From positions 1-43,349 of the IMG/VR virus record IMGVR_UViG_3300031999_000057: 43,349 nt of DNA; one strand, written 5' to 3'. This document shows, one piece after another, positions 22,557 to 28,908 of the stretch (position 1 is its first letter; every line of letters begins with the position of its first letter). This stretch comes from a virus. Under the pieces are notes generated by a model. It searched no databases. It was given only the letters and a program-made list of their open reading frames with translations, and was not told the origin of the DNA. The position numbers were made by a program, and so were the translations under genes.

Positions 22557-23087
22557 CTACCTCCCCAAATGCAGATTTTTATGACAAGAAGAACAAAGCC
22601 ATTCTATTTTGAGCGGCCTGAAATAATCGGGATGATGAGCCTGAACTTTCCTATTTGCGCCACAGTTTGAACAGGTAGTAGGCCGAATAATTTTTTTCTT
22701 TTGATTTACGTTAATGAGTCTGTTAATTACATTTCGGGCGTGTTTAATAATTGGGTCTATTTTCTTATATGGTAAAGGATTTCTAATTTTCCACAATTTC
22801 GTTGCACGCTGTCTTTTTTCTATATTTTCTGGCCGATGATTATATTCTTTTACGTGCTCTTTATTTTTTAAATCCCAGTCTAATTTTAATTTTTTGCGGC
22901 TTTCCTTTATCTCTGGCCGAGAATAATATTCTTTTCTTTTGGCTTTTATTTCTGGCCTGGAATTATATTTCTTCATGCAGGCAGCCACTATTTCTAAGTG
23001 ATTCTCGCGCCAAGCTTTTTGATATGCACAAATCTTCTCCCTATTTTTCTGATAATATATTTTTCTTAGTTCTTTAGATTTCCACAT
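22557..23087 (-). CDS. HNH homing endonuclease with repeated basic N-terminal motif
   Basis: A 176-residue very basic protein. Residues 1-100 contain several copies of a short motif around YYSRPEIK or YNHRPEN, likely DNA-contacting repeats. The nuclease has CSNCG (139-143), VQAHHPDY (149-154), LKIEWLCSSCHKNLH (159-173). This is a common free-standing phage homing nuclease type. Its DNA is much richer in A and T than both neighbours. It overlaps the RusA gene end by 14 bases. Confidence 0.85.
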   Translation of the reverse strand: MWKSKELRKIYYQKNREKICAYQKAWRENHLEIVAACMKKYNSRPEIKAKRKEYYSRPEIKESRKKLKLDWDLKNKEHVKEYNHRPENIEKRQRATKLWKIRNPLPYKKIDPIIKHARNVINRLINVNQKKKIIRPTTCSNCGANRKVQAHHPDYFRPLKIEWLCSSCHKNLHLGR

Positions 23088-23436
23088 TTTCTATCACAAC
23101 CTCCGTTCTCTGATTCTTCCCGTCCACGGCCTGTTTAACTTCCAGGTTAATCCATTTGGGCGAGTCGTCCCATATCAGCCCCGCTTTCTTCAGCGCGTCT
23201 CCGAGGCACTTTGCTCCAGCGTATAGGTTGTCTTTATCGAGCAGCCGCTTGCGGTAGCTGGTGATGATGACTTTCTTTTTTTTCTTAATACGTACAGGAG
23301 ATAAAAAATTCCCGATATTCCACCATTGCGCCATAATGGCATAGAAATAATCCCTCTGTATCTTCGCCCGCTTGGCCCAGTGCATCCGCAAAAGTTTGTT
23401 TGCGCTTATGATCGGGAGGGAGATGGTGAGCTTCAT
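23074..23436 (-). CDS. rusA: RusA-like Holliday junction resolvase
   Basis: A 120-residue protein started at 23436. The family marks are an N-terminal strand (KLTISLPIISANKLLRMHW), a Lys-rich centre, then RLLDKDNLYAGAKCLGDALK and IWDDSPKW with the conserved acidic residues (Asp67, Asp69, Asp80, Asp90, Asp91). It cuts four-way DNA junctions formed during replication and recombination, helping packaging. A GTG at 23469 is a less likely start. Confidence 0.85.
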   Translation of the reverse strand: MKLTISLPIISANKLLRMHWAKRAKIQRDYFYAIMAQWWNIGNFLSPVRIKKKKKVIITSYRKRLLDKDNLYAGAKCLGDALKKAGLIWDDSPKWINLEVKQAVDGKNQRTEVVIENVEI

Positions 23437-23458
23437 TTTGCTATCTCTTTTTTGACCA

Positions 23459-23698
23459 TTAGGTTCCACAGTTTTTGTCTATATAAGCTGTTTTTGGGGC
23501 AGGAATAATTTTGATTTTGTCAATCCAATGCGGTCCATACCAGCAAAACTCTTTCCCATCATTACTTCGATAGCCTTCTCGCCAAATTTTCCATGCGTGT
23601 TCCCGACCTTTAAAGGGTGATGAAACTTCATAGGAAAAAACCTGACCCGATTTCAAATAAATTATAATGGTCGCCTTACTCGTATTTTTCATCTTCAT
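23459..23698 (-). CDS. small beta-rich protein, 79 residues
   Basis: It starts MKMKNTSKATIIIYLKSG, with ATGA overlap on the alanine-repeat gene, and contains WKIWREGYRSNDGKEF and KIKIIPAPK. The pattern of short strands suggests a small beta barrel. No family was recognised. The frame remains open far upstream only because of the GC-rich alanine repeats. Confidence 0.6.
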   Translation of the reverse strand: MKMKNTSKATIIIYLKSGQVFSYEVSSPFKGREHAWKIWREGYRSNDGKEFCWYGPHWIDKIKIIPAPKTAYIDKNCGT

Positions 23699-24351
23699 GC
23701 CCCTTCCCCCGCTTCTATGCCCAAGTAATATGCCAGACGTTCGATCTGCCGCTCCCTTTCCGCAGCCCACGCCGCAGCCCTCGCCGCATCCCACGCCGCA
23801 GCCCTCGCCGCATCCCTCGCCGCAGCCCTCGCCGCAGCCCTCGCCGCAGCCCCCGCCGCATCCCACGCCGCAGCCCTCGCCGCAGCCCTCGCCGCAGCCC
23901 TCGCCGCAGCCCTCGCCGCAGCCCCCGCCGCAGCCAGTTCTTCTTTCGTTATTTCTCCAAGGGTATATTTTCTGGCGGCATCAATCGCTTTTCGCGGTCT
24001 GTTGTCATCGGGATATTGTTTCTCATAAATTGGCAATACTCGTTCGGCGCAATCGGCGGCGAATAATCTCGCGGTTTTCTCGTTCCACCCGGAGAGTTGC
24101 CTTACTAACCGAGCCTTGCGGACAACTACCTTATCATTGCATACGATGGTTTCCGTTCCTGGCGCGGGTTCAACTTCCCATATTTCCTCGTTGAGCCAGG
24201 AAACCAGGTCTCCCGGGCGGCACAAATGCAGTCCATTACGACACGGAACGAGCGGTCCCTCAGCCTCCAACCAAGTTCCCGGTCTCGGCCACTTGCCCTT
24301 ACCGCTGTTGCAAGCCATCCGCCCCTTACCTAAAACTTTGTAATATTTCAT
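23695..24351 (-). CDS. alanine-repeat protein (AARAAA type) with N-terminal domain
   Basis: A 218-residue protein. Residues 1-80 form a small domain (YYKVLGKGRMACNSG, GLHLCRPGDLVSWL). Residues 85-130 have the motif VRQLSGWNEKTARLFAAD and later DDNRPRKAIDAARKY. Residues about 138-200 are alanine-rich repeats of the AARAAA kind, ending in an Arg/Glu helix. This layout is known from several phage and bacterial proteins of unknown role, in which the repeat makes long helices. It ends GEGA in the third junction module. Confidence 0.7.
   Translation of the reverse strand: MKYYKVLGKGRMACNSGKGKWPRPGTWLEAEGPLVPCRNGLHLCRPGDLVSWLNEEIWEVEPAPGTETIVCNDKVVVRKARLVRQLSGWNEKTARLFAADCAERVLPIYEKQYPDDNRPRKAIDAARKYTLGEITKEELAAAGAAARAAARAAARAAARAAAWDAAGAAARAAARAAARDAARAAAWDAARAAAWAAERERQIERLAYYLGIEAGEGA
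23755..23936 (-). repeat. tandem GC-rich repeat coding for alanine helices
   Basis: About 180 bases built from 6- and 12-base units (GCCGCAGCCCTC variants on the plus strand) with repeated Ala-Ala-Arg-Ala units on the coding strand. Neighbouring copies are nearly identical, so unit number can easily change by slippage or recombination. Confidence 0.85.
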
Positions 24352-24361
24352 TTGTCTCTCC

Positions 24362-24403
24362 TCATGCCCCTTCCCCCGGCGGGATGATGGATTGAGGTTT
24401 CAT
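24362..24403 (-). CDS. possible 13-codon micro-ORF ending PPGEGA
   Basis: It encodes MKPQSIIPPGEGA. Its last half is the same junction module as the gene at 24666, and it lies just before the alanine-repeat gene, whose site GAGGAGAGACAA follows. It could be the tail of a deleted gene left as a mini-cistron. Confidence 0.25.
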   Translation of the reverse strand: MKPQSIIPPGEGA

Positions 24404-24412
24404 GAATAGTCC

Positions 24413-24655
24413 TCAATTTTCTGTCTTTGACAATAGAGTAATTTGAACATGAACGGAACGATAACCGCTTGACCTTTCTTCTTTCCATTTTTTATCGCGT
24501 TCTTCTGGGGATAATCCCTTTCCGATAAAATCATCTATGGCCTCTTTTTTTGTCATAAATGTTCCGCAGAGTAATATGGGATGATTTTTCCCCGGATAAT
24601 CCCAATAAAATAAAATGGCCCACATCTTCGTGCTATATGGTTTATTCTTTCTCAT
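24413..24655 (-). CDS. small protein, 80 residues, unknown
   Basis: A protein with an aromatic beta-like N-terminus (MWAILFYWDYPGKNHPILL), a helical charged centre, and a final strand (YRSVHVQITLLS). This looks like the small phage domain that adjusts or displays a numeric field, but no family is certain. The start follows GAGGAGAAA at the end of the preceding junction module. Confidence 0.6.
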   Translation of the reverse strand: MRKNKPYSTKMWAILFYWDYPGKNHPILLCGTFMTKKEAIDDFIGKGLSPEERDKKWKEERSSGYRSVHVQITLLSKTEN

Positions 24656-24665
24656 TTTCTCCTCT

Positions 24666-24797
24666 TCATGCCCCTTCCCCCGGCGGGATGATATAAGCGG
24701 GCCTAGCCTCCTCGACGCAATTGGGGAGCGGTATAAGGCGGGGCGTCACTTCGCCTAATCGCCGGTATAAGCCGTAGGCCCGCATATTTTTATTCAT
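24666..24797 (-). CDS. small basic protein, 43 residues, ending PPGEGA
   Basis: It begins MNKNMRAYGLYRRLGEVTPR and ends with AYIIPPGEGA. An in-frame ATG at 24803 is an alternative start. The tail DNA matches the module at 24362. It is directly downstream of the gene ending at 24807. Confidence 0.45.
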   Translation of the reverse strand: MNKNMRAYGLYRRLGEVTPRLIPLPNCVEEARPAYIIPPGEGA

Positions 24798-24806
24798 GCC
24801 CATAAT

Positions 24807-24971
24807 CTAATCTGTTAAGCGTCGATTGATATAATCTTTTGCTTTTTCATCATCTTTATTCCATAGGAGAGAATCGCCCACAGATTGAATTAATGCCTTC
24901 CAATGAAATAATCTCCGCATTGCTTGATCCGCAGAATTCCTAGACTCCCATTCTTCTCCGGTTTTTTCCAT
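24807..24971 (-). CDS. small helical protein, 54 residues, unknown
   Basis: It starts at 24971 (MEKTGEEWESRNSADQAM) with GAGGAG upstream. Earlier ATG codons at 25004 and 24998 are at or before the predicted transcription start, so they are less likely. The rest is helical (MRRLFHWKALIQSVGDSL). First gene behind the promoter at 25005-25033. Confidence 0.55.
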   Translation of the reverse strand: MEKTGEEWESRNSADQAMRRLFHWKALIQSVGDSLLWNKDDEKAKDYINRRLTD

Positions 24972-25004
24972 TGGTTCATTCTCCTCATGTTCGCTCATGT
25001 CCAT

Positions 25005-25033
25005 AATCTAATCCCCATTTCCGGCTTTGTCAA
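25005..25033 (-). promoter_or_regulatory. sigma70-like promoter for the large minus operon
   Basis: On the minus strand TTGACA (25033-25028), a 17-base spacer and TAGATT (25010-25005). Nearly the same elements occur at 27.9, 29.13, 29.22 and 29.32 kb. Confidence 0.75.
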
Positions 25034-25057
25034 GCTTTATTTTAAAATCGTCTCCAT

Positions 25058-25076
25058 ATTTGCACGCTGTGCAAAT
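25058..25076. promoter_or_regulatory. palindromic operator ATTTGCAC-N3-GTGCAAAT
   Basis: Perfect 8-base arms around a 3-base centre, about 24 bases upstream of the -35 box at 25033. A matching site lies upstream of the 27.9 kb promoter, with a one-mismatch copy at 30512. The placement suits an activator site or an operator. Confidence 0.65.
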
Positions 25077-25086
25077 TCCCCCCGAG

Positions 25087-25123
25087 AATTAATTATAGTA
25101 ATTATCGTTAATTAAGTTAATTA
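25087..25123. repeat. 37-bp AT-rich iteron-like element, copy 1
   Basis: The perfect reverse complement of 30056-30092. It is made of four degenerate 9-base units of the TTAATTAAC kind. It lies in the loop between two inverted arms (25075-25087 and 25131-25143; C-rich and G-rich, about 13 bases) that could form a long hairpin after the VRR-NUC gene. It could be a terminator, a protein-binding array or an origin part. Confidence 0.7.
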
Positions 25124-25141
25124 TAAATCTTCTCGGGGGAA

Positions 25142-25477
25142 TTAATCGATCTCCACCGAAGTGGCTAGATAAGATTTATCGATTTCTTTAGTTCGTTTTT
25201 CTCGACATAAAAGCCAATCATTATCGGGGCTCCATTTATAGCATCTTAGGCCATGTCTTGCTGCTGTATTCATAAATTTACGCTGTCCCCTTTTCAGTCG
25301 ATGGTATTTTGTTTGCTTAACCTCCACCAACATAATGTCCCTTCCCTTATAACAAATAAAGTCTGGATATCCTTGTTTAGTTACTCTCCAGCCATCAAGT
25401 CGCGCCTTCTCGGCGAATATCTGTTCTGCCTTATTTTTGTATTGACGATGAAAATCAATGTCTATAAGTTTTTTCAT
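25142..25477 (-). CDS. VRR-NUC / PD-(D/E)XK nuclease
   Basis: A 111-residue protein with the compact family core: GWRVTKQGYPDFICYKGR (Asp39), IMLVEVKQTK (Glu52, Lys54), then LKRGQRKFMN with Gln65. Stand-alone VRR-NUC proteins of phages cut branched DNA such as Holliday junctions. The gene stands apart from the operon, between two control regions, and a promoter candidate (TTGACG, 17 bases, TACCAT) ends exactly at its ATG, so the mRNA could be leaderless. Confidence 0.8.
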   Translation of the reverse strand: MKKLIDIDFHRQYKNKAEQIFAEKARLDGWRVTKQGYPDFICYKGRDIMLVEVKQTKYHRLKRGQRKFMNTAARHGLRCYKWSPDNDWLLCREKRTKEIDKSYLATSVEID

Positions 25478-25483
25478 GATTCC

Positions 25484-25512
25484 ATGGTACCACCAAGCCC
25501 TTTCTACGTCAA
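25484..25512 (-). promoter_or_regulatory. promoter candidate for the VRR-NUC gene, possibly leaderless
   Basis: TTGACG (25512-25507), 17-base spacer, TACCAT (25489-25484). Transcription would start around 25477, the first base of the ATG. No ribosome site is present. Confidence 0.45.
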
Positions 25513-25871
25513 GACTTTTTTTAAAAAAAGTTGCCTGGTATACAAGATACTAAGATATACTAGGGTATCCCCTATATCTTGGCGAAGCAAAGAAACTAGG
25601 TATTACATAAATCTAGGGTTTAGCGTTAGTCTTACAGCTATAGCAGTAAAGCCCTATTTATCTCTAAGAGAAGAAAGAAAGATAAGAAAGACCTATAGTC
25701 TATTACTATCCCATGTTATAAATATGGTCGTTTATTTCCTGGGTAGGCGGTAGACTTATTTTTCAGCGAGAGTAAAATGCGCGGGAAGAAAAGAAAGGCC
25801 GCCGTCATCGCGTCTGAAAGGAGGTAAAAACGCGGCCATGATAGCCATGGACGACAACGGCGGCCTGATAG
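25513..25871. other. AT-rich non-coding region
   Basis: About 360 bases without a convincing gene. It holds an A/T tract near 25517-25529, an inverted repeat AGATATA (25553-25559) with TATATCT (25573-25579), and a purine-rich stretch near 25660-25700. Two mini-frames lie on the plus strand at its end: 25777-25827 (16 residues, basic, starts MRGKKRKAAV, its stop overlapping AGGAGG) and 25838-25882 (14 residues, starts MIAMDDNGG). They may be leader peptides but are unsupported by homology. Confidence 0.5.
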
Positions 25872-26468
25872 TCAATCCTTAACGGGCATGATTAGAGCAA
25901 TAACAGACTGCCCCGTTTCTTGATTTCGGGCCTTGATTCTGATTGCTTCATCCCCAGAAAAGAAATCCAACTTAACAAATGGTCGATGTTCTGAAAGAGT
26001 ATTTGAAATTGCGCGGAGAAGCTCTGATAAGATTTTGGCGTTGACTGAAATCGAAAAGACGGGCTTTTTGTGAGGAAAAATTCCCTTTAATTTCGGGGGC
26101 GTTCCCCTTTGAATAGGGCGAATCTCATTTATAGCTGATAAATCGGAGGCATAGAAAATTGGTTTTTCGTCCTCTTCTCCAGCAAATGCAATATTGGCCA
26201 ATATAGGCATATGCTTTATTTTGGGGATCATCTTTTTCATTTTCTCCCCGTCTTCTTTCGATACCATTATCTCCCTAGTTGGAAGACAGGCATTTCTTCC
26301 ATTGTGAGGGGGATATTCAGACGGATTGGATTCTCTTGAGCGAGTAACCAACATAAGCCTATGGCCGTCTGTTGCCCAAGTGGCGCGCGGACCAAAGACG
26401 ACCCTCCCGTCATCATATTTGTTCGATGCTGCAATCGCTGTTACTTCCAAGTTGTTTTTGTTATACAT
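25872..26468 (-). CDS. DNA polymerase sliding clamp-like protein (DnaN-like, short)
   Basis: A 198-residue protein. WATDGHRLMLVTRS (residues 31-44) matches the beta clamp motif ATDGHRL. The C-terminal part has FSISVNAKILSELLRAIS, PFVKLDFF, AIRIKA and ends with ALIMPVKD, matching the last clamp domain and its MPVRL-type end. Bacterial clamps have about 370 residues in three domains; this has room for about one and a half. It may be a reduced clamp, or a partner that mimics the host clamp. Confidence 0.6.
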   Translation of the reverse strand: MYNKNNLEVTAIAASNKYDDGRVVFGPRATWATDGHRLMLVTRSRESNPSEYPPHNGRNACLPTREIMVSKEDGEKMKKMIPKIKHMPILANIAFAGEEDEKPIFYASDLSAINEIRPIQRGTPPKLKGIFPHKKPVFSISVNAKILSELLRAISNTLSEHRPFVKLDFFSGDEAIRIKARNQETGQSVIALIMPVKD

Positions 26469-26518
26469 TCCATTCTCCCGAATCCATGCCTTCCATGGGG
26501 TAAGGGCTTATTGGATTT

Positions 26519-26824
26519 TTAATCCTCTTTCGGTGTATCGAAGAAATGGGCGATAGATTCCAACGTCTCCAACCGCGCTTTCTCTTTACGGGTTGTTTCA
26601 GCGAATATCTCAGGCATCATGATTCGCCCGTATATGACCCCGCAGCTCATGCATCGCGCTTCCAGGTCGGCTATGCGCATAAGAAACCTAGTGAACCGCC
26701 GACAGGTCGGGCAGAATAGAGTCATTTCGGTTTGCCGGTTGTCGAATGGGATACCGGACGATCCCCCGCTCATGTCGTCCGTAAACTCCCCAAGCTCGGC
26801 CCCATAATGTTTCTTGTCAATCAT
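26519..26824 (-). CDS. zinc-ribbon protein, 101 residues
   Basis: Contains TLFCPTCRRFTRFLMR and ARCMSCGVIYGR, one four-Cys zinc ribbon, with an acidic Ser/Gly-rich N-terminus and a helical end. Phage zinc ribbons of this kind bind DNA, RNA or transcription proteins. The start follows GGGGGATTA at the end of the upstream gene. Confidence 0.65.
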   Translation of the reverse strand: MIDKKHYGAELGEFTDDMSGGSSGIPFDNRQTEMTLFCPTCRRFTRFLMRIADLEARCMSCGVIYGRIMMPEIFAETTRKEKARLETLESIAHFFDTPKED

Positions 26825-26941
26825 TTAATCCCCCCTGTCCATCATGGCCTCAATAGCTGGAAGCCACTTGAAATAGTTTAGGGCGGCCATAATATATCTA
26901 TCCGCCCAAGCCCTGTAGATTATCCATTCGGCTTTAGTCAT
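26825..26941 (-). CDS. small aromatic helical protein, 38 residues
   Basis: It reads MTKAEWIIYRAWADRYIMAA at the start and ends AMMDRGD. It has a GGAGGAAA site upstream, and its stop directly precedes the zinc-ribbon gene start, sharing GGGGGATTA as ribosome site. Confidence 0.5.
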   Translation of the reverse strand: MTKAEWIIYRAWADRYIMAALNYFKWLPAIEAMMDRGD

Positions 26942-26950
26942 TTTTTCCTC

Positions 26951-27061
26951 CTATTTTCTCCGGTAAATATAATCAATCATCTTTTCGGCTATCCATGCCG
27001 CCGTAGAGAAGGCGACTAGACAAGCCCCCATGAGCCCGATAAATGCTAAGATTTGTTTCAT
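26951..27061 (-). CDS. 36-residue single-pass membrane protein
   Basis: MKQILAFIGLMGACLVAFST followed by AAWIAEKM and a basic tail YIYRRK. One membrane helix with positive C-terminus. It is coupled to the gene upstream by TAATG. Likely a small host-envelope-targeting protein; function unknown. Confidence 0.55.
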   Translation of the reverse strand: MKQILAFIGLMGACLVAFSTAAWIAEKMIDYIYRRK

Positions 27062-27354
27062 TATAGCCGCCTTCCATAATACTCGCCCCAGTACCATTCG
27101 TTGATAGTGTCAAGTGTCCCATATTTATGGCCGCGATGAATGACCCCATAGGCTTTGATACCATAGATTTCCCCAGTATCATTTACGATCATGTATTTTC
27201 CGCTTGTCCCTACATTTACCCTGGTATATTTCCGGCCTGGAATAATCTTGGTTTTACAATTATCCCTATTGGGTTGACAGGCTAAATTGTGTTTGACCAA
27301 ATCCTCAATTTGCTGTTTTTCTAAAAGCTCTGCAAATTCTTGTAACTTTGTCAT
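27061..27354 (-). CDS. unknown 97-residue basic protein
   Basis: A helical N-terminus (LQEFAELLEKQQIEDLVKH) followed by a beta-rich basic part (RKYTRVNVGTSGKYMIVND, GEIYGIKAYGVIHRGHKYG). The second part looks like a small beta domain seen in many phage early proteins. It is coupled to the membrane gene by a one-base overlap. Confidence 0.65.
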   Translation of the reverse strand: MTKLQEFAELLEKQQIEDLVKHNLACQPNRDNCKTKIIPGRKYTRVNVGTSGKYMIVNDTGEIYGIKAYGVIHRGHKYGTLDTINEWYWGEYYGRRL

Positions 27355-27389
27355 TATAGTTTACCTTTCCTTAATCGCCACTTAAACTA

Positions 27390-27554
27390 TTATTCTTCGT
27401 CGAATCCGTCAAACCAAATGGGCAGCCCCTTGTCGTTGAGTTTGTGAGTTTTGGGGTCCCGACAATGAGCTTGGGCGGCCTCTTTTGTTAATCCCCTGGC
27501 GATTGTCCGCCTGCGACCATTTTCCCAAAACCGGATGATTTTGTAGGTTGTCAT
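27390..27554 (-). CDS. small conserved phage protein (RGLTxEAAQAHCRDP type)
   Basis: A 54-residue protein started at 27554 after GGGAGG. MTTYKIIRFWENGRRRTIAR leads to GLTKEAAQAHCRDPKTH and a final WFDGFDEE. This short family occurs very widely in phages of Actinobacteria and Proteobacteria, function unknown. Confidence 0.75.
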   Translation of the reverse strand: MTTYKIIRFWENGRRRTIARGLTKEAAQAHCRDPKTHKLNDKGLPIWFDGFDEE

Positions 27555-27620
27555 TTTGTTTTTACCTCCCGACAACCGGCCTTCCGGTTGTTTCGTCCTT
27601 CCGGGCTCATCGGGGGAAGA

Positions 27621-27866
27621 CTAAACAGGATTGACACTGCCCAGATAGTCCTCAATAAAAGCATTAAATTCATTGCCGTCAATGTCGGGGCCTGATTTTC
27701 CGTCCATGGTAAAGTCAATCAAGTCTCCATTTTGGAATTCGGCGAAAAACCGATGATCACTAAGGGTTGAACAAGGCCAGCCGCCATTAGGCTTATGAGC
27801 CCAGTCATAAGTATCATTCGCCGACGCCCAGATTTTGACGTTTCCTTCATACCGTTTGATTTTCAT
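27621..27866 (-). CDS. unknown beta-rich protein, 81 residues
   Basis: Contains VKIWASANDTYDWAHKPNG and a strand FFAEFQNGDLIDFTMDGK, ending acidic. It resembles small phage ubiquitin- or barrel-like proteins without clear identity. First gene behind the 27.9 kb promoter; its ribosome site AGAGGTAAAAACAA is like that of the neighbouring gene. Confidence 0.65.
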   Translation of the reverse strand: MKIKRYEGNVKIWASANDTYDWAHKPNGGWPCSTLSDHRFFAEFQNGDLIDFTMDGKSGPDIDGNEFNAFIEDYLGSVNPV

Positions 27867-27886
27867 TTGTTTTTACCTCTGATATA

Positions 27887-27915
27887 GATATACAGCGGCC
27901 ATGGTCGTTTGTCAA
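27887..27915 (-). promoter_or_regulatory. sigma70-like promoter with upstream palindrome
   Basis: TTGACA (27915-27910), 17-base spacer, TATATC (27892-27887). The region upstream of -35 shares TTTTAAAATAAA and AATAAAGC with the 25.0 kb promoter. Confidence 0.7.
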
Positions 27916-27943
27916 GCTTTATTTTCATTTATTTTAAAATAAA

Positions 27944-27960
27944 TTTGCACGGCGTGCAAA
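27944..27960. promoter_or_regulatory. palindromic operator TTTGCAC-N3-GTGCAAA
   Basis: Seven-base perfect arms with GGC centre; second copy of the site at 25058. It lies about 28 bases upstream of the -35 box. Confidence 0.65.
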
Positions 27961-28611
27961 CTGCCCAAGTGCCCAGCAAGAATCGCGTCAGAATGCCCTA
28001 GGATCGCCCCTTATATGTCGCCGCTAAAGTAGTCCCTATTCCCCATAAGAGTATATCCCTCAACACTATCTCATTAATTGATCTGGTCATATATGCTATC
28101 TATATAGTCTTACTCTATCGAGGACTACCCGAGTGCGACCGCTAAGCTACCCGAGAGTGGGTAACGGATTACCCACCTGGATTTAGGCTCGAATTGTCGA
28201 TATTTGCATTTTTCGCCATGTGCCACTTTGTGCAAACTGTTGATTCTATTGACTAGAGGATCGACGCGCTAGGGGGTCGATGTTAACTTTTCTGCAAATA
28301 ATGACACGATCCCAGACCCCCAGATATAGTATCCAGGCCCGATTATCTTGTGTTCCCCCCCGTCCATAATCGCCAAACTGCGCTAACTCTATTATAATCA
28401 ACGTATCGCTAGTTGACATTATAGCTATTATGCGACGCAGCATGGCAGGAGCGGGCAGGGCGGCATGAAGGGAGGGTGACGCGCCAGCCCATGCCCATGC
28501 CCCGAGGGGGACCCATTGCCCCCTTTTAAGGTATTTCGGAGCGATAAACCGTTCTAGATTATAGATACTAAAAAACAAGCATATTGAGGGTAGGGGATGG
28601 AGTAGAATTGA
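27961..28611. other. 650-bp non-coding control region
   Basis: No convincing gene on either strand. It holds a direct repeat CTACCCGAG (28126-28134 and 28147-28155, 21 bases apart), a palindrome TGGGTAA-N4-TTACCCA (28158-28175), and half-copies of the TTTGCAC operator near 28222. The 110-residue minus frame within (28246-28578) lacks a ribosome site and reads as low-complexity. Candidate replication origin or early control region. Confidence 0.5.
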
Positions 28612-28908
28612 TTAGTTATGGGTATAGAGGATGTGTTTTACGGAGTGGATATGTACTTTGAGGAATTGATGGTAGTGTTCCAGGGCATACTTTTCGGCGG
28701 CTTCCATAGCGGTAAGAATGTTTAGGGAATGAATATTGATGGTTAAGGTATGGAATCCTTGGTCGGCGTAACCCATTTTTTTGAAAGTTATCTCCCACAC
28801 GGAACTCTCTGGGGAGGATGAACAATTCAGATATTGACGTTGTATTGAGTCGGCTAAGTCTTTGATATGGTCCCTGAGTTTTTCAAGCTCTTCATTTGTT
28901 AGGTTCAT
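28612..28908 (-). CDS. unknown 98-residue protein
   Basis: A helical charged N-terminus (NEELEKLRDHIKDLADSIQ), a beta part (ITFKKMG, FHTLTINIHSLN), then a helix and a His-rich end. No family was recognised. It is coupled to the upstream gene by a four-base overlap (ATGA) and has GGAGG upstream. Distal gene of the short operon behind the 29.1 kb promoter. Confidence 0.65.
   Translation of the reverse strand: MNLTNEELEKLRDHIKDLADSIQRQYLNCSSSPESSVWEITFKKMGYADQGFHTLTINIHSLNILTAMEAAEKYALEHYHQFLKVHIHSVKHILYTHN

Noticed and set aside
23667-24194. Plus-strand frame rich in Pro, Gln and Ser across the alanine repeats
   Set aside because: It is the antisense reading of the GCC/GCA repeat array and has no start signal.
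8074-25477. CRISPR-like reading of the repeated purine-rich junctions
   Set aside because: The repeats are irregularly placed at gene ends, not separated by uniform spacers.
25253-25753. Plus-strand frame of 166 codons across the VRR-NUC gene
   Set aside because: It lies antisense to a clear nuclease and runs into AT-rich non-coding DNA; no start signal.
28120-28205. tRNA-like look of the repeat cluster (D-arm-like string on the minus strand)
   Set aside because: No acceptor stem and no T-loop GGTTCGAATCC could be paired; simple inverted repeats explain it.
28246-28578. Minus-strand frame of 110 codons in the non-coding region
   Set aside because: It has a TTG start without a ribosome site, unusual composition and no resemblance to any family; the region has repeats typical of control DNA.
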